From assembly GCF_015841355.1 (NCBI RefSeq), contig NZ_CP064908.1, positions 1,922,001 to 1,986,000 on the forward strand: a stretch of 64,000 nt of DNA, in the 5' to 3' direction. Origin of the DNA: Synechococcus sp. CBW1107. GTDB lineage: Bacteria; Cyanobacteriota; Cyanobacteriia; PCC-6307; Cyanobiaceae. Position numbers and translations under genes: made by a program. Shown here one piece after another: positions 49,319 through 57,722 of the stretch (position 1 is the first letter of the stretch; each line of letters begins with the position of its first letter). The notes beneath the pieces are model-generated. The model ran no database searches and had not been told where the DNA came from. It saw only the letters and a list, made by a program, of their open reading frames with translations.

Positions 49319-50221
49319 GTGCTGCCGTTGGCCATCCCTGAGAGTGCCGTCCCGGCCGCTTCGCTGTTCAGCCAGCCCCGGCTGGAGCCCCTGCTGCGGT
49401 CCTGGCTGGCGGAGGACATCGGCCGAGGGGATCTCAGCGCGGCCGCGCTGGTGGGCCGGCAGGGCCGGGCCAGCTGGATGGCCCGGAGTGGTGGGATCTT
49501 CTGCGGAGGCCTGCTGGTGGAGCCGCTCTTCCGCCTCCTCGATGCCACGGTGGAGGTGCGCCTGCTCGTGGCGGACGGGGAGCCGGTGGAGCCCGATCAG
49601 CGGCTGCTGGAGCTGGCCGGTCCGGCGACGGCCCTTGTGGCGGGGGAACGCACGGCCCTCAATCTGGCCATGCGTCTCTCGGGCATTGCCACCGCCACGG
49701 CGGCGCTGGTGGCTGAGCTGAGCGGCACGGGCGTGGCACTGGCCGACACCCGCAAGACCAGCCCAGGGCTGCGCCTGATGGAGAAGTATGCGGTGCGCTG
49801 CGGTGGCGGCATCAACCACCGCTGCGGCCTTGATGATGCCGCCATGCTCAAGGAGAACCACCTGGCCTGGGCCGGAGGAGTGGCCCGAGCCGTTGCTGCG
49901 GTGCGAGCCACGGCCCCCTGGACGGCGCGAGTGATCGTCGAAGCCGAAAGTGCAGCCGAAGCGGTTCAGGCCGTGGATGCCGGCGCCGACGGGGTGCTGC
50001 TCGATGGCTTCACTCCGGAGGCCCTGCTGGCGCTGGTGCCGCAGCTGCGCAGGCAGGCGCTGGGGCGGGGTTCAGCGGTGGTGCTGGAGGCGTCCGGGGT
50101 GGATCCTGCACAGCTGAGGTCCTATGCCGTCACCGGCATCGATCTCATCTCCACCAGCGCCGCGGTCACCCGCAGTCCCTGGCTGGATCTGAGCATGCGC
50201 TACGACCCGGTGCTGGCCTGA
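49319..50221 (+). CDS. nadC: Nicotinate-nucleotide pyrophosphorylase (carboxylating)
   Basis: NadC (300 aa) converts quinolinate and PRPP to nicotinate mononucleotide in NAD synthesis. Conserved segments are LAEDIGRGDLSAAAL, ERTALNLAMRLSGIAT, DTRKTSPGLRLMEKYAVRCGGG (PRPP and substrate binding), HRCGLDDAAMLKENHL, VEAESAAEAVQAVDAGADGVLLD, and VVLEASGVDPAQLRSYAVTGIDLIS. The start is GTG 49319, 39 bp after mnmE. Its end overlaps stpA by 22 nt. Confidence 0.96.
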   Translation: MLPLAIPESAVPAASLFSQPRLEPLLRSWLAEDIGRGDLSAAALVGRQGRASWMARSGGIFCGGLLVEPLFRLLDATVEVRLLVADGEPVEPDQRLLELAGPATALVAGERTALNLAMRLSGIATATAALVAELSGTGVALADTRKTSPGLRLMEKYAVRCGGGINHRCGLDDAAMLKENHLAWAGGVARAVAAVRATAPWTARVIVEAESAAEAVQAVDAGADGVLLDGFTPEALLALVPQLRRQALGRGSAVVLEASGVDPAQLRSYAVTGIDLISTSAAVTRSPWLDLSMRYDPVLA

Positions 50222-51468
50222 AGGGCCTCCGTTGACCGGCGTGCTGCCAGGTCGCGGAACCAGCGGATGTATTGCCTCGGTCCGCCAGGCATGGTGGTGT
50301 CGATCCACAGGGGATCCTCTGGATCACTGAGGCCCTCCAGGCGGCCATCGGCCAGTGACGGCCGATCCACTTCGCCTCCGCTGCTGTCCACCAGGACCAC
50401 ACGGTTCGTGGTCCCGAAGGCGTCTCCCAGTTCCTGGAGCAGGGTGAGGAAGCCACGGTCGCTCCCCCCTCGCAGCCAGCCTCCGCCCGCCGCCGCCGGC
50501 TGAGAGGTGATCGTGTCACCCACCCCCACCAGCCGTGGCATCAGGGCTGGATCGATGGCGCTTCGGCACAGGTCCAGCAGTCCGGCATGGTCGAGGGGCG
50601 CGTCGCGTCCGTGGAACTCCAGGCCCAGGGGTGCCGTGCCCGTGCGGCGGTGGATGCTGTGATTGATCAGCACTAGCAGACCCACCTCCTTCAGGCCACC
50701 GCGCAGCATCAGCTGAAAATCCGTGGTGCCGCAGCTGCTCCGTTCCGCCGGCATGAGCCGTTCCCGGACACCGTCAGGGGTGAGATCGCGGCCGAGGTTG
50801 GGGGCCAGATGCAGAAAGAACGACTCCTTCAGCCCGGCCGAAGCCGCCTGCTCCAGCAAGGCCTGCATCAGCTCAAGGGCCAGCGCCTGCAGTTGCGGCC
50901 GCCGGCCGGGCTGCTCCCCCACCGCCGCCATCAGCGGATTGAGGTTGAGGCTGGGGGAGAGGGGGTTGTCGAGGACGGTCATCTCGATCAGCCCGGCCCT
51001 GTGCTCCTGGGCCGCCGTGGGCAGCAGGGCCGGCAGCCGCTCCCCCAGAGACGCTCTCAGCCAGGCCGGTGCCGAGGCCAGGAACGACAGTTCCGCCTGG
51101 CTCACCCCCGGGTGCGTGAGCCGGCCATGGCGGCTCTGCAGTTGCACACCGCCGGCTCCCAGTCCTGGCAGGTACAACCCCTCGACGGCTGGGTCGGCTG
51201 TGCCGGCCAGGGCCTGCTCCACCAGCCGGTTCACGCCGCGGCTGCCCTCATGCTCGCCGTTGGTCAGCACCCCGAAGCGTCCGTCCAGTTGCCGGGTGGC
51301 CCGCACGTAGTCGGGATCCAACCGGCGGCGGCGCGGATCGTGCACCAGCTCCATGCAGACCCCGTCGAGGTCCTGCACCAGCAACCATGTTCTGCCTGTG
51401 CTGAGCTCATCCAGCAGCTCAGCGGGGCTGATCCTGCTCCGGGCCGGTGGCCTTGCCTGGGCGTTCAT
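50200..51468 (-). CDS. stpA: Glucosylglycerol-3-phosphate phosphatase
   Basis: A 422-residue protein matching StpA/GgpP, which removes phosphate from glucosylglycerol phosphate, the last step of synthesis of the osmolyte glucosylglycerol. The N-terminus has LLVQDLDGVCMELV, a HAD-like phosphate-binding DxD motif (DLDG). Other family-like blocks are GVLTNGEHEGSRGVNRLVE and VGVGDTITSQPAAAGGGWLRGGSDRGFLTLLQ. It shares the operon with the GH13 gene upstream (4-nt overlap ATGA), and ggpS lies 6 kb away. ATG 51468 was chosen for that overlap; the upstream frame is antisense-like. Confidence 0.88.
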   Translation of the reverse strand: MNAQARPPARSRISPAELLDELSTGRTWLLVQDLDGVCMELVHDPRRRRLDPDYVRATRQLDGRFGVLTNGEHEGSRGVNRLVEQALAGTADPAVEGLYLPGLGAGGVQLQSRHGRLTHPGVSQAELSFLASAPAWLRASLGERLPALLPTAAQEHRAGLIEMTVLDNPLSPSLNLNPLMAAVGEQPGRRPQLQALALELMQALLEQAASAGLKESFFLHLAPNLGRDLTPDGVRERLMPAERSSCGTTDFQLMLRGGLKEVGLLVLINHSIHRRTGTAPLGLEFHGRDAPLDHAGLLDLCRSAIDPALMPRLVGVGDTITSQPAAAGGGWLRGGSDRGFLTLLQELGDAFGTTNRVVLVDSSGGEVDRPSLADGRLEGLSDPEDPLWIDTTMPGGPRQYIRWFRDLAARRSTEALQASTGS

Positions 51469-52928
51469 GGCTTGGGGTCCGCCAGGATCAGCGCCGAGCG
51501 TGCGGCCAGGGATGTGGTGTGTCCAGCCGCTGCCGGAGCGCTCGCCCACAGCGGTGTCGTCGCCGGGGATGGGGGTGTCAGGGGCAGCGGTTCATCACCG
51601 CGGTTGATCGCCACCCACACGCGCTCCCGGCCCTCGCCGCGCCGGACCAGCAGCAGGTCGTCGTGGTGGCTCCCGCCAAAGCTCAGAGCGTCCGAGCGCA
51701 ATGCCGGCAGGCGCCGGCGCAGGGCGGCCAGCTCTCTCAGCCAGCCGGCCAGCGCACCGCCGGGGACGTCCCAGGGATAGGCCTCACGGCAGCCCGGTTC
51801 CGGTCCTCCATCCAGGCCCATCTCAGTGCCGTAGTACACGCACGGGGCCCCTGGCAGCAGGAAAAGGAACAGCAGGCAGAGACGCAGGGCAGCCTCATCG
51901 CCACCGAGCACATGCAGGGCCCTTGGGGTGTCGTGGCCATCGAGCAGGTTGAGCATGGAGCGGTTCACCGCTGGTCTGTAGCGACCGAGAACCTCACTGA
52001 TGCGGTGCTCGAAGCCAGCCCGGTCGAGGGGCTGATACGGAGGTTCAGGCAGGGCCGGCAGCTTCAGCTCTCCAGGCACGTTCTCGGCGCCGAAATAGCC
52101 GAGGATGCTCCAGGCCAGCGGGTAATTCATCACCCCGTCGAACTGAGTCCCCCCCAGCCAGGGGCGGGCATCGCCCCAGATCTCCCCCACGATCCAGGCC
52201 TCCGGGTTCTCAGCGCGCACGGTCCGCCGGAAGGTGTCCCAGAAGTCACCCGGCACTTCATCGGGGACATCCAGCCGCCAGCCATCGGCCCCGGCGGCGA
52301 TCCAGGTGCGTGCGACGTCCAGCAGGTGCCGCCGCACCGGCGGATGGTCGTGGCGGAATTTCGGCAGGGCCGGATCATTCCACCAGCAGTGGTAGCCGCA
52401 GGTCTGGCCTGCCGCTGGATAGGGGTGCAACGGCCAGTGCTCGACGTGGAACCAGTGGCGGTAGGGAGACGTCCGGCCGTTTTCCAGCAGATGGTGAAAG
52501 GCCCAGAAGCCCCGGCCGCAGTGGTTGAACACACCATCGAGGATCAGGCGCATGCCGCGCCGGTGCACGGCCTCGATCAGGGCTTCGAGGGCCTCGTTGC
52601 CCCCCAGCAGGGGATCCACCTGCTGGTAGTCGTAGGCGTGGTAGCGGTGATTGGCGGCTGAGGCGAACACCGGATTCAGTGACAGGCAGGTGATCCCCAG
52701 TCCCTGGAGGTGGTCGAGGCCCTCGATCACCCCATGGAGATCACCCCCCTGGAACCCCTGCAGGGCCGGGTCGCTGCCCCAGGGCATCAGCTCAAGCCCG
52801 TCCTGGGCGGCCACCCGCCCGCTGCGGCGGAAACGGTCGGGAAAGATCTGATACACCACGGCCTCGGCCACCCAGGCCGGTGCCGCCGTCGATGCCGAAG
52901 ACGAGGCTGCAGCCGTTGCAAATCCCAT
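51465..52928 (-). CDS. GH13 alpha-amylase-family glycosidase
   Basis: A 487-residue GH13 enzyme with the (beta/alpha)8 catalytic motifs in order: region I DGVFNHCG, region II DGWRLDVPDE (nucleophile Asp), region III IVGEIWGD (acid/base Glu) and region IV LLDGHDTPR (stabilising Asp). It begins VVYQIFPDRF, the opening of neopullulanase or maltogenic-amylase-like members. Downstream coupling to stpA suggests a role with glucosylglycerol or glycogen-derived sugars; a glucosylglycerol hydrolase (GghA) is one possibility but not shown. ATG 52928 was chosen over 52985 because the latter overlaps the divergent glpK start. Confidence 0.8.
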   Translation of the reverse strand: MGFATAAASSSASTAAPAWVAEAVVYQIFPDRFRRSGRVAAQDGLELMPWGSDPALQGFQGGDLHGVIEGLDHLQGLGITCLSLNPVFASAANHRYHAYDYQQVDPLLGGNEALEALIEAVHRRGMRLILDGVFNHCGRGFWAFHHLLENGRTSPYRHWFHVEHWPLHPYPAAGQTCGYHCWWNDPALPKFRHDHPPVRRHLLDVARTWIAAGADGWRLDVPDEVPGDFWDTFRRTVRAENPEAWIVGEIWGDARPWLGGTQFDGVMNYPLAWSILGYFGAENVPGELKLPALPEPPYQPLDRAGFEHRISEVLGRYRPAVNRSMLNLLDGHDTPRALHVLGGDEAALRLCLLFLFLLPGAPCVYYGTEMGLDGGPEPGCREAYPWDVPGGALAGWLRELAALRRRLPALRSDALSFGGSHHDDLLLVRRGEGRERVWVAINRGDEPLPLTPPSPATTPLWASAPAAAGHTTSLAARSALILADPKP

Positions 52929-52983
52929 CGCTTGCCCCAGGCGTGCCTCAACCAGCGCTAGCACAAGCAAAAGCGGCTGCTTC

Positions 52984-54525
52984 ATGCTCTCCCCCCTGTT
53001 GTTGAGCATCGATCAGGGCACCACCAGCTCCCGCGCCGCCGTCCACGACGTGAAAGGCCGCCGCCTGCTGAGCCGCTCGGTGCCCCTCGAGAGCCGCTAT
53101 CCGGCCGATGGCTGGGTGGAGCAGTCGGCAGGGGCCATCTGGCTCAGCCAGCTGCAGGCCCTGCGTGAGCTGGAGCAGGCCCTGAGCCCTGAACAACGCC
53201 GAGCTGTGGCCGCCTGCGGCATCGCCAACCAGCGCGAAACCACGGTGCTCTGGCGGCGCGGGAGCGGGGAACCGCTGGCTCCCGTGATCGTCTGGCAGGA
53301 CGGCCGCACGGCGGCCCTCTGTGCCGAATGGAAACAGGGCGGGCTGGAGCCTCTGATCCAGGCCCGCACCGGCCTGCTGGTGGATCCTTACTTCAGTGCC
53401 AGCAAAATCGTCTGGCTGCTGCGGGAGAGGCCCGCCGCCGCCGCCGCCGCCGCCGCGGGCCAGCTCTGCTTCGGCACCGTCGACAGCTGGCTGTTGCAGA
53501 ACCTCAGCACCGGAGGGCGCCACGCCACCGACTACAGCAACGCCAGCCGCACCCTGCTGATGGATCTGGAGCAGCTGCGCTGGGATCCCGAGCTGTGCGC
53601 GGCCCTTGGGGTCCCCCCATCGGCCTTGCCGGAGCTGCTGCCCAGTTCCGCCCTCTTCGGCACCATCGCGCCCGGCTTGCCGTTCGCGGGGGTGCCGATC
53701 ACCGCCATGCTGGGCGACCAGCAGGCGGCCACCCTCGGGCAGGGCTGCCTGGCCGCCGGCGAGGGCAAGTGCACCTACGGCACCGGCGCCTTCCTGGTGA
53801 TCAACACGGGGGCCACGATCCATCGCTCCAGCGCGGGCCTGCTGAGCACGGTGGGCTGGAGCGATGCCGCCGGCCGGACCACCTACTGCCTGGAGGGCAG
53901 TCTCTTCAACGCCGGCACCGCAATCCAGTGGCTGCGCGATGGCCTCGGTCTGATCGAGCGTTCCGACCAGGTGAACGATCTGGCGGAGCGCTGCCTCAGC
54001 AGTGGGGGCGTGATGCTGGTTCCCGCCTTCACCGGCTGGGGAACGCCCCACTGGGACCCCACGGCCCGGGGGCTGCTGATCGGTCTCACGCGCGACAGCG
54101 GGCCGGCCCAGATCGCCAGGGCAGCCCTGGAGGGGATCGCCCTGGCGGTGGCCACCCTGGTGGAGCTGGCGGAGGAGGCCCGCGGCCAGCCCCTGCTGGA
54201 GCTTGCTGCCGATGGAGGCGCTGCGGCGGCGGACCTCCTGCTGCAGGCTCAGGCTGATGCCACGGGGTTGCCGGTTCTGCGCCGAGCCGATCTGGAGAGC
54301 ACCAGCCGTGGGGTGGCCCTGCTGGCGGGTGTTCAGGCGGGTGTGCTGCCCGATCTCGCCAGTTGGTCGCGGCGGGCTGATGAGCCGGAACCCCAGCGGT
54401 TCTCGCCTCGGATCGACGGGCCGTCGCGGCAGCGCTGGCGGGCCCGCTGGCACTCGGCGGTGGAGCGCAGCCTGCACTGGCATTCACAGCCCGCCAGTGT
54501 GGGCGCAGCCGAATCAGAGCGATGA
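52984..54525 (+). CDS. glpK: Glycerol kinase
   Basis: GlpK (513 aa) phosphorylates glycerol to sn-glycerol-3-phosphate, the acceptor for glucosylglycerol-phosphate synthase. FGGY-family motifs are SIDQGTTSSRAAV, GIANQRETTVLW, VIVWQDGRTA, the TDYSNASRTLLMD block, MLGDQQAATLGQGC, GTGAFLVINTG and PAFTGWGTPHWDPTARG. A run of eight Ala (GCC/GCG codons, 53434-53457) is inserted before GQLCFGTVDSWL. It is divergent from the GH13/stpA operon and overlaps glpD by 4 nt (ATGA). Confidence 0.96.
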   Translation: MLSPLLLSIDQGTTSSRAAVHDVKGRRLLSRSVPLESRYPADGWVEQSAGAIWLSQLQALRELEQALSPEQRRAVAACGIANQRETTVLWRRGSGEPLAPVIVWQDGRTAALCAEWKQGGLEPLIQARTGLLVDPYFSASKIVWLLRERPAAAAAAAAGQLCFGTVDSWLLQNLSTGGRHATDYSNASRTLLMDLEQLRWDPELCAALGVPPSALPELLPSSALFGTIAPGLPFAGVPITAMLGDQQAATLGQGCLAAGEGKCTYGTGAFLVINTGATIHRSSAGLLSTVGWSDAAGRTTYCLEGSLFNAGTAIQWLRDGLGLIERSDQVNDLAERCLSSGGVMLVPAFTGWGTPHWDPTARGLLIGLTRDSGPAQIARAALEGIALAVATLVELAEEARGQPLLELAADGGAAAADLLLQAQADATGLPVLRRADLESTSRGVALLAGVQAGVLPDLASWSRRADEPEPQRFSPRIDGPSRQRWRARWHSAVERSLHWHSQPASVGAAESER

Positions 54526-56102
54526 GCGTGGACCTGCTCGTGATCGGCGCCGGTGCCACCGGGGCCACCCTGGCTCTGGAGGCGGCACGGCGGGGCCTGA
54601 GTGTGGCCCTGGTCGAAGCCGGCGACATCGCCGGCGGCACCAGCAGCCGCAGCACCAAGTTGCTGCACGGAGGGGTCCGCTACCTGGAGCTGGCCTTCCG
54701 CCGCCTCGACTGGCGGCAGCTGCAGCTGGTGCGCGAGGCCCTGGCTGAGCGGGGCCACTGGCTGGAGGCGGTGCCCTTCCTGGCTCGGCGGCTGGAGTTG
54801 CTGCTGCCCAGTGAAGGACTGCTGCAGCAGGCTTATTACGGCCTCGGCCTGGCGGTGTACGACCGGCTGGCGGGACGGCGCGGCATCGGCTCCAGCCGCT
54901 GGCTCTGCCGTGAGGCGGTGCAACAGCTGCTGCCTGAGCTGAAGGCAGGCCAGCTCGGAGTGGCCTACGGCGACGGCCAGTTCGATGACGCGCGTCTCAA
55001 CCTGCTGATCGTGCGCACCGCCGCCCGCCTGGGGGCCGAGGTGTTCACGCGAACCGAGGTGGTGGAGCTGCTGCGTCAGGGCGACCGGCTCAGCGGCGCC
55101 GTGCTGCACCACAGAGCCACGGGCCAGCGGAGCCGGCTCGAGGCCCGGGTGGTGCTCAATGCCACGGGAATCGGTGCCGATCGGATCCGGCAGCTGGCCC
55201 AGCACGACCTTCCGCCCTCCCTGCAGGTGAGCCGCGGCGTGCATCTGGTGCTGGCCGACGCTCTCTGTCCCGGGGGGACGGGGTTGCTGATCCCCTCCAC
55301 CGACGACGGCCGGGTGCTGTTCGTGCTCCCGTTTCACGGCCGCACCCTGGTGGGAACCACGGACACCCCCTGTGGTTCAGCCGAGGCGGAGCGACCCAGT
55401 GAGGCGGAGGAGGCCTACCTGCTGGACCATGTGCGTCGCTGGTTCCCGGGCCACGGGGAGCCGGTGGTGAGCAGCCGCTGGGCCGGGGGCCGCCCCTTGC
55501 TGCTGGGGAATGGCGACTCGGCCATCGCCGGGACCGCCACGGTGGTGCGTGAGCACCAGGTGGAAACGCTCCCCTGCGGTCTGATCAGCGTGATGGGAGG
55601 CAAGTGGACCACCTGCCGGCCGATGGCCTTCGATGGACTCCAGGCCGTGGCGCAGTTGCTGGGTCGTCCCCTGCCCGCTCCATCCGCCGAAGCCGCAGCT
55701 GTACCGATCCACGGCGCGGCCGCCACTGGCGCGGCCACCGTCGCCGGGCTTGACCGTCTGCGCCTGGACCTGTCCCAGCGCCTGGCCTGCGGCGACCACG
55801 CCCTGCTGGACCACCTGCTGGCAGCCCACGGCCTGGGAGCGGAGGCGGTGCTGGCCTGTGCGGCCAGCCCGTCCGAGCTCGAACCCCTCAGCGCGGTGAT
55901 CCCGCTCACGGCTGCCGAGGTGCGCCATGGCGTGCGCCACGAGTGGGCCCGGACGGCGGATGATCTGCTGGCCCGGCGATGCCGGCTGGCTTTCGTGGAC
56001 AGCACCGAGGCCGAGAGACTGCGGCCTCAGGTGCAGGCTCTGCTGGATCAGGAGCTGGCGTCGCTCGAGTCCTCGCCCACCAGCCACCAGAAGAATCCGT
56101 AG
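54522..56102 (+). CDS. glpD: Glycerol-3-phosphate dehydrogenase (FAD, quinone)
   Basis: A 526-residue flavoprotein that oxidises glycerol-3-phosphate to dihydroxyacetone phosphate at the membrane. FAD-binding motif LLVIGAGATGATLALEAARRG is at the N-terminus. GTSSRSTKLLHGGVRYLE follows, then YGDGQFDDARLNLLIVRTAA, VLNATGIGADRIR, SRGVHLVL and VLPFHGRTLVGTTDTPC. The C-terminal domain runs from about 400. It is coupled to glpK. Together they set the glycerol-3-phosphate pool; in a glucosylglycerol gene block it may recycle glycerol released on osmolyte breakdown. Its last 55 nt overlap the convergent GH13 gene. Confidence 0.95.
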   Translation: MSVDLLVIGAGATGATLALEAARRGLSVALVEAGDIAGGTSSRSTKLLHGGVRYLELAFRRLDWRQLQLVREALAERGHWLEAVPFLARRLELLLPSEGLLQQAYYGLGLAVYDRLAGRRGIGSSRWLCREAVQQLLPELKAGQLGVAYGDGQFDDARLNLLIVRTAARLGAEVFTRTEVVELLRQGDRLSGAVLHHRATGQRSRLEARVVLNATGIGADRIRQLAQHDLPPSLQVSRGVHLVLADALCPGGTGLLIPSTDDGRVLFVLPFHGRTLVGTTDTPCGSAEAERPSEAEEAYLLDHVRRWFPGHGEPVVSSRWAGGRPLLLGNGDSAIAGTATVVREHQVETLPCGLISVMGGKWTTCRPMAFDGLQAVAQLLGRPLPAPSAEAAAVPIHGAAATGAATVAGLDRLRLDLSQRLACGDHALLDHLLAAHGLGAEAVLACAASPSELEPLSAVIPLTAAEVRHGVRHEWARTADDLLARRCRLAFVDSTEAERLRPQVQALLDQELASLESSPTSHQKNP

Positions 56103-57709
56103 GCCGGCAGGTACACGAACCAGGCGTCGCTGGCGGGGGGAAACTCACAACCCCAGAGGGTGTCGCGCATACGGCTCCCCTGCCACTGGCCCAGGTCGAG
56201 GCAGCTCGAGGCACCGGTTGCCGCCAGATTCGCCGCTACCACCACGGTCATTCCATCGCTGTGGCGGGCGTAACAGAGCACGCTGGGGTGCGCGCTCTCC
56301 AGCAACTCGAAACTGCCGTGGCGCAGGGCCGGCAGCTGCCGCCTGCTGGTGAGCATCCGGTGGTGCCAGTTGAGCAGGGAGCCGGACAGTTGCCGCTGCA
56401 CCTCCACATTCACCACCCGGTAGTCGTAGCCGGGGGAGGTGATCGGCGGCAGGACCAGCAGGGGGTCCGGGGCCGTGGAAAAGCCGCCGTTGCGTTCACT
56501 CGTCCAGGCCATCGGCGTGCGGTTGGCATCCCGGTCCCGCAGGCCCGGCCAGTCGCCCATCCCGAGTTCGTCGCCGTAATAGAGGCAGGGCAGGCCTGGC
56601 AGGCTGTAGAGCAATCCGTGCAGCAGCGTGTTCGGCCGCGGGTCGCCGTTGAGCAGGGGGGCCAGGCGCCGGTTGATGCCCCAGTTCAGCCAGTGCTCCC
56701 TGGCCTCGGGGAAGCCGGTCATCACGGCCTGCACCACCTCGTCCTCCACCAGGTGGCCATCCCCGAGCCAGAGTTCGTCGTGGTTGCGCAGCGGCAGCGC
56801 CCAGCGGCAGCCGGGGACCATCTCCTGGGCGTGCTGCAGGCAATCGCGGAGCTTGTCGCAGCGTCCCTGGGCCACGGCGGCAAAGAGCTGGGCCGTGAGG
56901 GCGAAATCGAAGGCGGCATGCAGTTCGTCTTCCGCCAGGTAGGGCGCCGACTCCTTCACCGGCTGGATGGCTTCGGCGATCAGCAGCAGGTCGCGCCCGG
57001 ACTTGTCCACACGGGCGCGCAGGCGCTTCAGGAAGGCATGGGTTTCGGGCAGTCCTTCGCAGCGGGTGCCTTCGCGCTCATGCAGGAAGGGCACCGCATC
57101 GAGGCGGAAGCCATCGACGCCGCGCTCCACCCAGAAGTCCACCACCTCCAGCATCGCCTCGGCAACGGCGGGGTTGTCGTAGTTCAGGTCGGGCTGGTGA
57201 TGCAGGAATCGGTGCAGGTAATACTGACCGGCCACTGAATCCCACTGCCAGTTGGAGGATTCGAAGTGGCGGAACAGCACCTGGGCCTCCGGGTAGCCGC
57301 AGTCGTCGTCGCGCCACACGTAGAACTCCCTCTCGCTGCTGCCGGCTGGCGACCAGCGGGCCCGCTGAAACCAGGGATGCAGCACGCTCGTGTGGTTGAG
57401 CACCAGATCGAGCAGCACCCGGATGCCGTGCCCATGGGCCTGATCGAGCAGCCTGGCGAGATCGTCGAGGGTACCGAGATCGGGATGAATCGCCGTGAAA
57501 TCGGTGATGTCGTAGCCGCCGTCCCTCAGCGGTGAGGGATAGATCGGCGTCAGCCAGATCGCATCCACCCCCAGCCACTGGAGGTAAGGGAGCTTGCTGG
57601 TGATCCCGTCGATGTCCCCGATCCCATCGCCATTGGCATCGGCAAAGGAACGCGGCATCAGCTGGTAGATCACGCAGCCGTTCCACCAATGGTCCTTGTC
57701 GGTCGACAT
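56048..57709 (-). CDS. GH13 trehalose-synthase/alpha-glucosidase-like enzyme
   Basis: A 553-residue GH13 enzyme resembling the TreS/oligo-alpha-glucosidase branch. It opens WWNGCVIYQLMPRSFADANGDGIGD and has IWLTPIYPSPLRDGGYDITDF, region I LLDLVLNHTS, the loop SNWQWDSVAGQYYLHRFL, region II DGFRLDAVPF (nucleophile Asp), region III LLIAEAIQP (Glu) and region IV RNHDELWL (Asp). It lies 13 bp downstream of ggpS on the same strand, so it is probably in the ggpS operon and may act on glucosylglycerol or related alpha-glucosides; the substrate is not proved. ATG 57709 was chosen because the motif WWNG then starts at residue 8. Confidence 0.82.
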   Translation of the reverse strand: MSTDKDHWWNGCVIYQLMPRSFADANGDGIGDIDGITSKLPYLQWLGVDAIWLTPIYPSPLRDGGYDITDFTAIHPDLGTLDDLARLLDQAHGHGIRVLLDLVLNHTSVLHPWFQRARWSPAGSSEREFYVWRDDDCGYPEAQVLFRHFESSNWQWDSVAGQYYLHRFLHHQPDLNYDNPAVAEAMLEVVDFWVERGVDGFRLDAVPFLHEREGTRCEGLPETHAFLKRLRARVDKSGRDLLLIAEAIQPVKESAPYLAEDELHAAFDFALTAQLFAAVAQGRCDKLRDCLQHAQEMVPGCRWALPLRNHDELWLGDGHLVEDEVVQAVMTGFPEAREHWLNWGINRRLAPLLNGDPRPNTLLHGLLYSLPGLPCLYYGDELGMGDWPGLRDRDANRTPMAWTSERNGGFSTAPDPLLVLPPITSPGYDYRVVNVEVQRQLSGSLLNWHHRMLTSRRQLPALRHGSFELLESAHPSVLCYARHSDGMTVVVAANLAATGASSCLDLGQWQGSRMRDTLWGCEFPPASDAWFVYLPAYGFFWWLVGEDSSDASS

Positions 57710-57722
57710 CGAGGGCCGCGCC

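Noticed and set aside
47213..49861. An 882-codon minus-strand frame opposite mnmE and nadC
   Set aside because: It is antisense to two conserved genes, and its sequence (Gln, His and Gly rich) fits no family.
55979..57238. Plus-strand frame of over 400 codons opposite the trehalose-synthase-like gene
   Set aside because: The GH13 catalytic motifs are on the minus strand; the plus frame is Gln/Gly/Val-rich nonsense.
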